A DNA stretch of 64,000 nt, taken from NCBI GenBank assembly GCA_031550085.1, contig JAVBOY010000018.1:1-64000 (forward strand). The letters run 5' to 3'. This document shows, piece after piece, positions 45,901 to 53,828 of the stretch (the stretch's first letter is position 1; each line of letters opens with the position of its first letter). Position numbers and translations under genes: made by a program. Source of the stretch: UBA4417 sp031550085. GTDB taxonomy: Bacteria; Bacteroidota; Bacteroidia; Bacteroidales; UBA4417. The notes under the pieces were generated by a model. It had not been told where the DNA came from. It did not search any database and worked only from the letters and a program-made list of their open reading frames with translations.

Positions 45901-46686
45901 AAATCGAAGGTATATCTGTAGCGCCCGTAGAATAAAAATATTCACTAATAAAGTCGAAAACAAGATCCATGTTTTACCGACTTCATATTGCATGCGACGA
46001 TAAAGCAAAAAAGAGGCTTCAATCAACAACAAGATTGAAATTAGATACGTAAGTAAAATCAAAAGATAGGTTCCCCTATCCGGATGAGCTTGCCCCTCAA
46101 ACACCAACGAAAAAAGATATTTACCTTCAGGAGAAGCAATTACGTAAGCCGTCTTTTCGAATGAAAGTTCTAAATTATTTGGAACTTTTATTTTCTCATA
46201 AAAATGGTCGTAAAAAAAGGCATTATGGATTTTATAATCGCTGTAAACCAATTGCAAAGCGAAGAATTCACTACTATCCGATTTCAGTTGCCGTACCAGA
46301 TACCATCCATTCCTTATGTTAACAAAAGCCTTGTCTAATAATTCATCTTTTTTAATTGCCGGTGGATAAAAATTTGAACTCGTCCAAAAAACAAGTGAGT
46401 CTTTCCTATATTTCAGAAAAACCTGGCAATCCTTTTCCCATACATTTCCCAGTAAAGTATCGCGGTTTGAGAGAGCGTCGTTATCGGCTTTGTAAAAAAC
46501 AGCATCCAAAAATTTCAAACGCAGATCCATCCGGTTGGAAAATTCTGCCATCGTTTTGTCCATCCGATCGACTATTCTTTCCGGAGTGTTTCGCCACTTA
46601 AAATTCAACGTAACAATTATGGCGGTCAACATCATTAAAAGCGCCGTAATTAAAATCCTGTAAATTTTCTTTCGCGAATTTTTCAT
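42985..46686 (-). CDS. Large membrane sensor histidine kinase (NtrY-like)
   Basis: 1233 residues from the ATG at 46686 (an ATG at 46710 is also in frame). The first helix (about 10-28) precedes an extracytoplasmic stretch and a block of about ten further helices (about 220-500), another periplasmic-like region (about 500-710), a helix near 735, a second sensor region, then a HAMP domain (about 940-1000), HisKA with the phospho-acceptor in 'QVAHEIKNPLTPMK' near 1015, and a HATPase_c domain with the N box 'NNLIKNAIQAIP', G1 'DNGLGIS' and G2 'GMGLGLTMVKNIVE'. All kinase motifs are intact. No response regulator is adjacent, so its partner is unknown. Unusually long for the group. Confidence 0.92.
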   Translation of the reverse strand: MKNSRKKIYRILITALLMMLTAIIVTLNFKWRNTPERIVDRMDKTMAEFSNRMDLRLKFLDAVFYKADNDALSNRDTLLGNVWEKDCQVFLKYRKDSLVFWTSSNFYPPAIKKDELLDKAFVNIRNGWYLVRQLKSDSSEFFALQLVYSDYKIHNAFFYDHFYEKIKVPNNLELSFEKTAYVIASPEGKYLFSLVFEGQAHPDRGTYLLILLTYLISILLLIEASFLLYRRMQYEVGKTWILFSTLLVNIFILRALQIYLRFPLVLYESEFFSPKYFASSIYLPSLGDFLLNALILLQLSFFMIKNWPQNHYIFIKNRILKYCVAAILIFFLILLFEGMCWLMNNLLVNSNVPMELDRVLSLSFLSLVELVIIACLIFSFLFVFNFISKNIFGLLADNKTHFRFLCFSVLLVYGGIKALNSDFQLIPFLFLLGMFALVSWQNYFELPRIKNKSLIPYLFLFAFLGTYMLTKSETYRETEHRKLIALKLSDASDKKIEYHYETLHDAIMNDQELDHGIQKFSLGEIQENELVDYVLQKYLTGFWEQYQVKLKFCKNTEVVSELCPEEIFYDSVIKHSTRLVLPRRNLYLLQNSLDDIKYIGLLNFRSFAQLQKTAVKLYIEIGSPNTELGIGFSEGLSNNLAMFDPYASEYSYAYYEDNDLVKKAGTYYYDLKIPDQQKKLPDYTFFYENGYQHMIHRVDTHIYLVISKQTTPFINLIAPFSYIFFFLVIFIYAFNFIKYGISSFSRKKASFGRRLSLTILGSVLASSLLIGVVTLIFIYRMNKGKDNDIAKLKMQSIVTALAPKFEKSANPEFPQNGPLIKQIMELSQVYGTHINVYNKHGELLVSSQNQLFEQGLLPFKMDIHAFKELEYGKAPYYFHKEYIGKQPHTAVYSHLVNQKERELGFVNLPYATKQMEFRNEISSLLATFANIYVILTALATLLAWVLSKYISSPLKLIREKLKNVQLSPNNTKIEWRQDDEIGELVAEYNRMIDELAQKAELLARSERESAWRQMARQVAHEIKNPLTPMKLSVQHLKRGWDDKNPDFDKQLQRFTQTLVMQIDTLSAIATDFSDFAQMPEPKIEVLDIIPIINHSVGLFKESQNITIYFSVKEESCYILADDNQMLRVFNNLIKNAIQAIPPEREGLLEIKLKQTEKFCRLSFADNGLGISLEQQVRIFSPSFTTKSAGMGLGLTMVKNIVENIRGKIWFDSVEGEGTSFYLEFPLAQKNDKE

Positions 46687-46822
46687 TTGAAATCCATTAA
46701 AAAGTCTCAAAGTATTCTTATTGTTGGGCTAGCGAATGAGGCTAAAAAAGCTCCTCCATAAACCCTCTTTTTTCATTTTTCGAGGCGTTTATCCATCTCG
46801 GCTTCGGAATGCTTAAAAAAGC
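46687..46822. other. 136-base gap inside the minus-strand block
   Basis: Between the methyltransferase stop and the kinase start. It contains a short imperfect inverted repeat around 46737-46757 (GAGGCT...AGCTCCTC) on an A/T-rich background. No ORF. A possible internal promoter or attenuator, not established. Confidence 0.35.
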
Positions 46823-47713
46823 TTATTTGCGATTTTTCTTTTTTATCACATAAATCAGGCTCGAAAAGTTCTTTTTGCCGCTAGCTTTCCAATTTGAAGT
46901 TAATCCGCTCAAAAAGGCAGGCAACCAACGTGTCCTTCCGTGCAAATATTTTTCACTCAACAACGAAACATAATAAGAATCGAATTTCATGGGTAAAATC
47001 TCCGTACATTCAAAATCGTATTTTCCCAAAAGCGATGACATGGTTTCTTTCGTAAAATGATACAAATGCCGGGGAAGGTCATAGCCCGCCCAAAAAGCGC
47101 CATATTTCCGAGCATCGGGAGAGTCGGCATTGGGTACTGCGATAATCAAAGTTCCATCATCGCTCAACACACGTTGAAGCGTCTGCATGCGTTGATCCAA
47201 ATCGGCAACATGCTCCAGCACATGCCACATCGTAATCACGTCAAAGCTTTTATCAGGAATTTCTAATAAATGAGGCTCATCCTCAACTTCTATTTGGTTA
47301 TGGCCTCGAGCAAATTCAGCGACACGCTGGTCCGGTTCGATTCCCAAAACATTCCAACCTTTTTTTTGAAAATACGCCAGCAATTCACCGGTAGCACAAC
47401 CAATGTCTAAAATTGTATTTCCTGCCGAACGTTTTGCTACCAACTTATACTTCCGGGTTCTCGTATAGTTACGAATTAACTGGTAAATCTGACTGAATAG
47501 ATTATTCCGGACATTGGAATGCGAAATGTATTCCTCAGACCGATAATATTTTCCCAAATCTGCTTCAAACGGACGAGGATTTGTAAAACGAAATTTGCAG
47601 TCGGAGCATTCCGAAATTGTAAATTTCTCTTTTGTGAAAAAATGATCTTTTGTTTCTAGAAAATCAGTTATCCGGGTGCTTTTACACACGGGACAATTCG
47701 ATAAAGTCTCCAT
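46823..47713 (-). CDS. SAM-dependent methyltransferase with N-terminal zinc-ribbon
   Basis: 296 residues from the ATG at 47713; the longer frame to 47788 overlaps the end of mnmG and is rejected. Residues about 4-35 carry Cys pairs ('CPVCKS', 'CSDCKF') of a zinc ribbon. The class I methyltransferase fold follows: 'ILDIGCATGELLAYF' near 98 binds SAM, 'DVITMWHVLEHVADLDQRM' near 160 and 'GTLIIAVPNADSPDA' near 190. The C-terminus is a 'KWLFHLPRHLYHFT'-like type segment ('DLPRHLYHFTKET'), common in sugar or lipid methyltransferases. Substrate unknown. Follows mnmG by 22 bases. Confidence 0.88.
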   Translation of the reverse strand: METLSNCPVCKSTRITDFLETKDHFFTKEKFTISECSDCKFRFTNPRPFEADLGKYYRSEEYISHSNVRNNLFSQIYQLIRNYTRTRKYKLVAKRSAGNTILDIGCATGELLAYFQKKGWNVLGIEPDQRVAEFARGHNQIEVEDEPHLLEIPDKSFDVITMWHVLEHVADLDQRMQTLQRVLSDDGTLIIAVPNADSPDARKYGAFWAGYDLPRHLYHFTKETMSSLLGKYDFECTEILPMKFDSYYVSLLSEKYLHGRTRWLPAFLSGLTSNWKASGKKNFSSLIYVIKKKNRK

Positions 47714-47735
47714 TTTTATATAAAAATCAAATTTA

Positions 47736-49607
47736 TTATCGTCCAAAATACACCAATAAAACCGATATATCGGCGGGCGAAACACCACTTATGCGCGAAG
47801 CTTGCCCGAGGGTTTCGGGCTTTATTTTTGTCAACTTTTCACGAGCTTCAAATGAAAGGGCTTGTAAGCTTTTATAATCAAAATCGTACTTCAGTGGAAT
47901 GGATTCAAACTTCGCAAGTTTATCAACCATTTCCTGTTCCTTCTTGAAGTAATTCTCATACTTCACCATGATTTCCACCTCTTCCATAATTTCCCGATCT
48001 TCGTTACAAACTTCTTCACAAAAAGTTTTTAGATCAGGAACATGCGCCATTAAAAAATACAACCCAATTTGCGGGCGCAGTAACAAGTTTATCAGTTTCG
48101 TTTTTTGGGCTATAGTCGTTAGTTCTAAGGTTTCAAGTGCCGTATTTATTTCAGCAGGCGAAATACTTTTGTTTTTTAAGTATTCAATAATTTGATCAAT
48201 CGCACTTTTTTTATACAAAACACGTTTCAAACGCCCTGTGGAAGCCAAACCAATATGATGACTTCTTTCCGTCAGGCGCAAATCGGCATTGTCTTGGCGC
48301 AACAAAGTTCTATATTCTGCCCGCGAAGTAAACATCCGGTAAGGTTCATCTACTCCCTTGGTGATTAAATCATCAATCAAAACACCGATGTAAGCCTCCG
48401 AGCGTTTAAGAATAAAGGGTTCTTTCGCCTGTAATTTCAAATGAGCATTTATCCCAGCTAGTAAGCCTTGAGCTGCGGCTTCTTCATATCCCGTAGTTCC
48501 ATTGATTTGTCCTGCAAAATAAAGGTTTTGAATTCTCTTCGTTTCTAAAGTGTGTTTCAACTGGGTAGGAGGGAAAAAATCGTATTCAATGGCATATCCC
48601 GGGCGGACAATTTTTGCATTCTCAAATCCAGAAATTAAATGCAACGCCTTTACTTGTATTTCTTCAGGTAATGAACTTGAAAACCCATTCAGATAATAAA
48701 TATTGGTCATCCAACCCTCTGGTTCCACAAAAAGCTGATGGCGTGTTTTATCTGAAAATTTATTGATTTTATCTTCAATTGACGGACAATAACGCGGGCC
48801 GATCCCTTCAATTCGACCAGTAAACATAGGCGATTGCTCAAAGCCTGTTTTTAATATTTCGTGGACGGCCTCATTGGTGTATGCAATCCAACACGAACGT
48901 TGATTGGCCAAGGGTATTGTTGCTGAATAAGAGAATTTGCGAGGGTTTTGATCGCCTTTCTGTTCTTCTAATTTTGAGAAATCAATCGTTTTCCCTTCAA
49001 TTCGAACCGGAGTTCCTGTTTTCATCCGTTGCGCTTCAAAGCCAAGTTTTACCAGATTTTCAGTCAATCCTTTTACAGCGTTCTCCCCGATTCTCCCTCC
49101 TTCAAATGTTTTCAAACCAATGTGGATCGATCCATTCAAAAACGTACCGTTGGTTAGAATTACCGATTTAGAAGCGATAGTATGTCCCATAGCCGTTCGC
49201 ACACCCATTACTTTCCCATCCTGGACTAAGATTTCTTCAACCGTGTCCTGCCAAAGATCGAGCTTATCGGTATTTTCAAGAATATATTTCCATTCAGCAG
49301 AAAAGAGCCAACGGTCACTTTGCGCCCGGGGACTCCACATAGCAGGGCCTTTTGAATGGTTGAGCATACGAAATTGTATCATGGTTTTATCAGTCACAAT
49401 ACCTGAATAGCCTCCTAATGCATCAATTTCCCGGACAATTTGTCCCTTTGCCACTCCCCCCATTGCCGGATTGCACGACATGGCGGCAATGGTATCCAAA
49501 TTCATGGTAATAAGCAATACGCTTGAACCAAGATTTGCCGCTGCTGTCGCGGCCTCGCAGCCTGCATGTCCGACACCAACCACTATAACATCATAGTCTT
49601 TAAACAA
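47736..49607 (-). CDS. mnmG: tRNA uridine-5-carboxymethylaminomethyl modification enzyme MnmG (GidA)
   Basis: 623 residues from a TTG at 49607 preceded by AAGGAAGAAG, giving the N-terminus FKDYDVIVVGVGHAGCEAA, the usual distance of the FAD loop from the start. The frame stays open without any ATG to 49664, where a TTG (in the first parS palindrome) would add 19 residues; both are possible starts. With MnmE, MnmG makes the cmnm5U34 wobble modification on several tRNAs. Other family markers: 'CNPAMGGVAKGQIVREIDALGG' near 47 and 'GYEEAAAQGLLAGINA' near 375. Length and both flavin segments look complete. Between ybeY and the methyltransferase. Confidence 0.95.
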   Translation of the reverse strand: MFKDYDVIVVGVGHAGCEAATAAANLGSSVLLITMNLDTIAAMSCNPAMGGVAKGQIVREIDALGGYSGIVTDKTMIQFRMLNHSKGPAMWSPRAQSDRWLFSAEWKYILENTDKLDLWQDTVEEILVQDGKVMGVRTAMGHTIASKSVILTNGTFLNGSIHIGLKTFEGGRIGENAVKGLTENLVKLGFEAQRMKTGTPVRIEGKTIDFSKLEEQKGDQNPRKFSYSATIPLANQRSCWIAYTNEAVHEILKTGFEQSPMFTGRIEGIGPRYCPSIEDKINKFSDKTRHQLFVEPEGWMTNIYYLNGFSSSLPEEIQVKALHLISGFENAKIVRPGYAIEYDFFPPTQLKHTLETKRIQNLYFAGQINGTTGYEEAAAQGLLAGINAHLKLQAKEPFILKRSEAYIGVLIDDLITKGVDEPYRMFTSRAEYRTLLRQDNADLRLTERSHHIGLASTGRLKRVLYKKSAIDQIIEYLKNKSISPAEINTALETLELTTIAQKTKLINLLLRPQIGLYFLMAHVPDLKTFCEEVCNEDREIMEEVEIMVKYENYFKKEQEMVDKLAKFESIPLKYDFDYKSLQALSFEAREKLTKIKPETLGQASRISGVSPADISVLLVYFGR

Positions 49608-49647
49608 TTCTTCTTCCTTTAATTTTTTAGTCCCATAACACTGCACT

Positions 49648-49663
49648 TGTTCCACGTGGAACA
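49648..49663. promoter_or_regulatory. parS-like palindrome 1 (TGTTCCACGTGGAACA)
   Basis: Perfect 16 bp palindrome matching the ParB-binding parS core (CACGTG centre, TGTT/AACA ends). It lies just upstream of mnmG. ParB binding at parS organises origin segregation in most bacteria. Confidence 0.8.
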
Positions 49664-49686
49664 AATTCTTTCAAAAAAGTATTTAT

Positions 49687-50121
49687 TTATGTTCCACGTG
49701 GAACAAATTCATAAAATTTTGTCATGTAATAATCTTCTTTGGCCGTCATCTGCTGTTTTGCAGTGGTATTTTTATCTTCATATCCACATAAATGCAAAAT
49801 TCCGTGAGCCAAAACACGAAGCACTTCATCTGCAAATAGTACTTCAAATTTTTCGGCATTTTCAGCAACCCGCTCAATACTAATAAAAATATCGCCGGAA
49901 ATTTTCGCATTTTCCGTGTAATCAAACGTGATTACATCTGTTAAGGTATCATGTTGCAAATACTTCTGATTCAGTTCTAATAAGTAGGAATCCGTACAAA
50001 AGACAAAAGCCAAATCTCCCAACAATTTGCCTTCCTCGGTTGCCAAAGAGCGCAACCAAGCACGTATTTTATTTCTCTCTTTCAAAACAAAATCCGAATC
50101 AATAACCTCAAATGAAATCAT
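49687..50121 (-). CDS. ybeY: Endoribonuclease YbeY (16S rRNA maturation)
   Basis: 144 residues. Metal-dependent RNase that matures the 3' end of 16S rRNA and helps ribosome quality control. The motif HGxLHLxGYxH reads 'HGILHLCGYED': two zinc-binding His remain and the third is Asp, a variation found in Bacteroidota. 'TDVITFDYTE' and 'GDIFISIERV' match the family strands. The last five residues (VPRGT) are encoded by parS 2. Starts 5 bases after the DUF4175 gene's stop. Confidence 0.93.
   Translation of the reverse strand: MISFEVIDSDFVLKERNKIRAWLRSLATEEGKLLGDLAFVFCTDSYLLELNQKYLQHDTLTDVITFDYTENAKISGDIFISIERVAENAEKFEVLFADEVLRVLAHGILHLCGYEDKNTTAKQQMTAKEDYYMTKFYEFVPRGT
49690..49705. promoter_or_regulatory. 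parS-like palindrome 2 (TGTTCCACGTGGAACA)
   Basis: Identical to palindrome 1, start-to-start distance 42 bases, about four helical turns. It forms the final codons of ybeY (VPRGT then stop), so the site is maintained in coding sequence. Confidence 0.8.
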
Positions 50122-50126
50122 AGTAT

Positions 50127-53100
50127 TTATTCGACTGATAAAAAATAGTTGTCTACTTTGGTCTTGTAAAATGGACGCAGGCGCGGTGGAATCGTTCGGA
50201 AGAATTCCGATTCTTTCGTTTTTAGCTTTTGGTATTCCAAAAAGCGTTTTGCAACATCTCCTGGCATATCTTTCCCTTCATGAGATTCGCGGCGTTCTTC
50301 TTCTTCACGTTGCTGCAAGGCTTTCTCCGACTCAAGCATTCGAGTGACAATTTCCTGTTGCCGCTGGATGGTCTGTTGGGTGATACGTTTGTTTACAATA
50401 TCAGTTTCCGTCTCATCCATTTTTTGCAAGGCCTCCTTGATACCTTTCGGAGTGCCTTCCTTATTCTCACCCATTTCTTCTCCCATTTTTTGCAATTCGC
50501 GCCGTAATGCTTCTTGTTGGGCGGCCATACGAGCCATTTGCTCGCTCATCTTTGATCCCCGTGGATTTTGATCTCCCGGCTTTTGCCCATCCTTCATATC
50601 CTGCAATTGCTTGTTCAATTGCTCTTGCAGTTGCCGCATCGATTTCATTTGCTCCGAATTGCATTGTGCCTGACCCGGTTTCTTGCTTTTCGATTTCTTC
50701 TTTCCGCTTGAAGCGCCTTTCGCATCCATCTGCTGTTTTTGCATTTGCTGTAAAGACTCATCCAACATCAACGCCAAATTATTTACCGAAGTCATCACAT
50801 ACTGTTGCCTCATTTGAGCAAGGGGAACATTCCGATCCGTGAGACTGGCAATGGCTTCATCCGAATTTTTTTGCACTTTGTTGATCTCACGCATCACAAA
50901 CGGAGCAATCTCAGCACGCCGTTTACTCAAGGCAAATAAAGAATCCTCTACCATTTGCAAATCATCTTTCAACTTTTTTTGATTTTGCACAAGCCCTATA
51001 TATTTCGGATTTGTGGTTGAAACCACTTTGAGTTGGTTCATCAAATCTTCCTGGGAAAAGGATATTTTCACCAGATTATCCAAAATTTGTTTCAACGCTT
51101 CGATATCTTCCTCTGCCCCATCTTGGGCCATTTGCTCTTGAGCTGCTTTCAACTTATCACTCATCTTTTGCAATTGCTGCACGGCATTGTCCTGAGAGTT
51201 TTTGGATTCTTTTTGCTTTTTATCTTTCAAATTCTGCGAACTATTATCCATTTCTTTCTCAGCAGAGTTTTCTTCTTGTTTCGTATCCGGAATTGGATTG
51301 GGCTCTGAAAGTTCACTATTCCCTTTTTTCAATTCTTCCAATGTTTTTTGCAATTGGTCGAATTGCTTATTCAAGGCATCTTGTTTTTCCTGCAACCCCG
51401 GCAAGTCTTCTTTCTTCGAATTTTGAGTTTGTTCTGCCAATTTTTTCTGGTCTTCTGCCAACTTATCCGCCTGATCAATGGCTTGCTGTAATTTCTTTTC
51501 AACTTCCAACTGTTTGAAAAGCTGTAAATCGCGATCCAATTGTTTCTCAATATCCTCGTTCGAGAGTTTCATTTGGTCCAACGTTTGCTGAATTTTGTTC
51601 TTATCGATTTGCTCCAACAACTTCTGAAGTTCTTCCACCATTTTCTTCATCTCATCCGGAAGAACATCATTGAAAAGTTTTTCCAATTGCTCTTGCTTTT
51701 CCCGGATCGATTCGGAAAATTCATTGTATTGTTCCTGTTTCAAATTCTTTTCCGTATTTTCTTTCTTAATTTCCTCCACTTGTTGCTGCAAATTTCGCTG
51801 CTTCTCCATCATGGTTTGAATCTGCTGCTTTTCCTGCCACCCTACTTCTTTCTTTTCAACCATCTTTTTGGTCATATCATCCACTTGTTTCTGCAATTGA
51901 CGAGCCTGTTTAATGGCAGAAGTCATCTTCTCTTTCATATCATCTGCTTTCTTACCATCCTCTGCCTGCAATTCTTCCAGAGTAGGTATTTTGAAAATCT
52001 GTTTTTGTGATCGTGCCGACTTTGCCCCCATGACTCCATCGTTATCCCAAACTTCAAAGTAATACTCGATCTCATCGCCGGGTTGAACAAGTAAGGTGCC
52101 CATATCCATGTAATAGTAAAAAGTTTGGGCCAATACTTTCGGGTCCATGGAAACATCTTTCGACTTCAATTCCGGTTTAATCAATAAAGTATCTTTTTTC
52201 TTAACCAAATAATTGAACGTTAAGCGGCTAAATCCATAGTCATCCTTAATTTGTCCGTTAAAATAAAGGCGGTTATCGTAAATCGAATCCCGTTGCTCCG
52301 TAACCGAAATGCTGGGAAATAAATCCGGGATGACGGTAATGCCATAGCTTAAAGAATCTTTATTTGCAAAATAAGCGTTTTTAATTCCAACACGATATTC
52401 GGAGTTTGCGAGGAGCTTGGTTGTATAGGTAAACACATTGGATTGATTTTTTCGCAAAGCTTGTTCTGTAGCATTCAAACGGAAATTCACCTCATCCACA
52501 TCCCGTGTATAAAACATCCAAGTTAAGACCGTGCCGGCAGGAATTGTCAAATCTCCGGTGTTTTCAAACATTTCGGTCTTACGTTGCAAATAAGCTGGAA
52601 AAACCGCTTGCACGGCAAAAGACAGCATGGTTGGTTTGGGTAAAACCATGATTTGGTACTCTTTCGAAATAAAGTCGTGGGCCCGGATCACAAACTTCGT
52701 ATGTTGCTGCAAGTTTTTAATCGTGTAATTAAACTTAACAACATTTTCCTTATCCATTTTATATTGGGCACCTCCCACTTCAATCATCAATTGGTCAGGA
52801 ATTTCTTTCCCCGTCAATTTCACATTGAGGGTGAAATCGGTTTGCTGCACCGCTTTTAAGTCCGGATTCAAAATCTCAAGTTGAAAGGGAGCCGGACGTT
52901 CAAAAACTTCATCATGGCGCACAATCCGTTTTGTAGGCTCCGTGACCAACGATGGGGCAACAACCAACGTTAATAAGATCAATAAAACCGGAGGCAGTGC
53001 ATATGGCAAATATTTCCGGTTCTTTTTCAAATCGATGGCAGATGCAAAAGGAACAGGGGTTAATTTTGCAATTTTTTGATCAATCGATGCTTCCAGTAAA

Positions 53101-53480
53101 TCCGTAGTTTCACTTGCTTGATCATTCAGTTGCTGAAGTTGCAGTGTATTCAAAAGTGAATCTTTTACTTCGGCAAAATGGGTTCCTATAATTTTTGCTG
53201 CCTGCTCGTAAGAAATGATTTTTCCAAAACGCGTTAATTGAGTAATGGGTACAACAATGTAGCGCCCCAAAACAAAAATAGCTATTCCCAAAAATGTATA
53301 AAAGAATGCTGTGCGGGTCCTGGTATCAAACCAAGAATAATATTCCAACACATTCAAAATTATAAAAGCCAGCCCTAATAAAGCAACACAATACAAGGCT
53401 CCCTTTATAAGGCGGTTTTTATAGTATTTCCGAATAAACTCATCAATCTTACGAATAAGACCCAAATAAGCTGTTCCCAT
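50127..53480 (-). CDS. DUF4175-family membrane coiled-coil protein
   Basis: 1117 residues. Two N-terminal membrane helices (about 27-45 and 58-80) and one near 150-170, then a beta-rich region (about 200-510) and a very long, Gln/Lys/Glu-rich coiled coil (about 520-1020), with Gly/Pro-free heptads and a C-terminal basic tail. The layout matches the large Bacteroidota DUF4175 family; function not established. A repeated 'QMQKQQMDAKG...KKKSKSKKPGQ' segment near 940-960 marks a flexible break. First gene of a tightly spaced minus-strand unit with ybeY and mnmG. Confidence 0.86.
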   Translation of the reverse strand: MGTAYLGLIRKIDEFIRKYYKNRLIKGALYCVALLGLAFIILNVLEYYSWFDTRTRTAFFYTFLGIAIFVLGRYIVVPITQLTRFGKIISYEQAAKIIGTHFAEVKDSLLNTLQLQQLNDQASETTDLLEASIDQKIAKLTPVPFASAIDLKKNRKYLPYALPPVLLILLTLVVAPSLVTEPTKRIVRHDEVFERPAPFQLEILNPDLKAVQQTDFTLNVKLTGKEIPDQLMIEVGGAQYKMDKENVVKFNYTIKNLQQHTKFVIRAHDFISKEYQIMVLPKPTMLSFAVQAVFPAYLQRKTEMFENTGDLTIPAGTVLTWMFYTRDVDEVNFRLNATEQALRKNQSNVFTYTTKLLANSEYRVGIKNAYFANKDSLSYGITVIPDLFPSISVTEQRDSIYDNRLYFNGQIKDDYGFSRLTFNYLVKKKDTLLIKPELKSKDVSMDPKVLAQTFYYYMDMGTLLVQPGDEIEYYFEVWDNDGVMGAKSARSQKQIFKIPTLEELQAEDGKKADDMKEKMTSAIKQARQLQKQVDDMTKKMVEKKEVGWQEKQQIQTMMEKQRNLQQQVEEIKKENTEKNLKQEQYNEFSESIREKQEQLEKLFNDVLPDEMKKMVEELQKLLEQIDKNKIQQTLDQMKLSNEDIEKQLDRDLQLFKQLEVEKKLQQAIDQADKLAEDQKKLAEQTQNSKKEDLPGLQEKQDALNKQFDQLQKTLEELKKGNSELSEPNPIPDTKQEENSAEKEMDNSSQNLKDKKQKESKNSQDNAVQQLQKMSDKLKAAQEQMAQDGAEEDIEALKQILDNLVKISFSQEDLMNQLKVVSTTNPKYIGLVQNQKKLKDDLQMVEDSLFALSKRRAEIAPFVMREINKVQKNSDEAIASLTDRNVPLAQMRQQYVMTSVNNLALMLDESLQQMQKQQMDAKGASSGKKKSKSKKPGQAQCNSEQMKSMRQLQEQLNKQLQDMKDGQKPGDQNPRGSKMSEQMARMAAQQEALRRELQKMGEEMGENKEGTPKGIKEALQKMDETETDIVNKRITQQTIQRQQEIVTRMLESEKALQQREEEERRESHEGKDMPGDVAKRFLEYQKLKTKESEFFRTIPPRLRPFYKTKVDNYFLSVE

Positions 53481-53525
53481 ACTGTTAATCGTTTTTAGAT
53501 TGCCTGTTACACAGATTCCAAACTT

Positions 53526-53534
53526 GCAAAAGTA
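53526..53534 (-). promoter_or_regulatory. -7 box (TACTTTTGC) for the long minus-strand block
   Basis: Perfect TAnnTTTGC on the minus strand, 45 bases upstream of the DUF4175 ATG at 53480. Confidence 0.5.
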
Positions 53535-53708
53535 CTAAATAGTGCAGCATGCTCCATTAGATTTTATAATAGTTTATGTCTCAAAGGAAGGTTTGAAACA
53601 ATTCTCTCGAAAAAAACAAACATCAAGGAGCTTTTTTTGTTGCAGCTCAACCCCAAAAGGCGTTTCTTGATTTGAAAATTGCTTTACAGCCAACTCAAAA
53701 AAGATCAG

Positions 53709-53717
53709 TACCTTTGC
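53709..53717 (+). promoter_or_regulatory. -7 box (TACCTTTGC) for rmlA
   Basis: Perfect TAnnTTTGC, 111 bases upstream of the rmlA ATG at 53829, leaving a long leader. Confidence 0.5.
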
Positions 53718-53828
53718 AAGGCATAGAACATTTTTTTTTAACGCCTGGCTCGTAACGTGTTTCTTATCAATCATTCTTGGTAGTGTTTACTCGTTATCCG
53801 CCACAAGAACTCATTAAAACTCGAGTTT

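Larger units (their letters stand above)
53481..53828. other. Divergent intergenic region
   Basis: About 350 bases between DUF4175 (-) and rmlA (+) with the two promoter boxes above. A 66-residue open frame at 53574-53774 has no features of a real gene. I see no structured RNA. Confidence 0.6.

Noticed and set aside
49647..49883. Plus-strand ORF beginning MFHVEQ twice
   Set aside because: The repeated residues are simply the two parS palindromes; antisense to ybeY.
50127..53480. Many plus-strand ORFs over the DUF4175 gene
   Set aside because: They arise from low-complexity Gln/Lys/Glu codons on the opposite strand.
53574..53774. 66-residue minus-strand ORF in the DUF4175-rmlA gap
   Set aside because: No family, no promoter in front, and crosses the rmlA promoter box.
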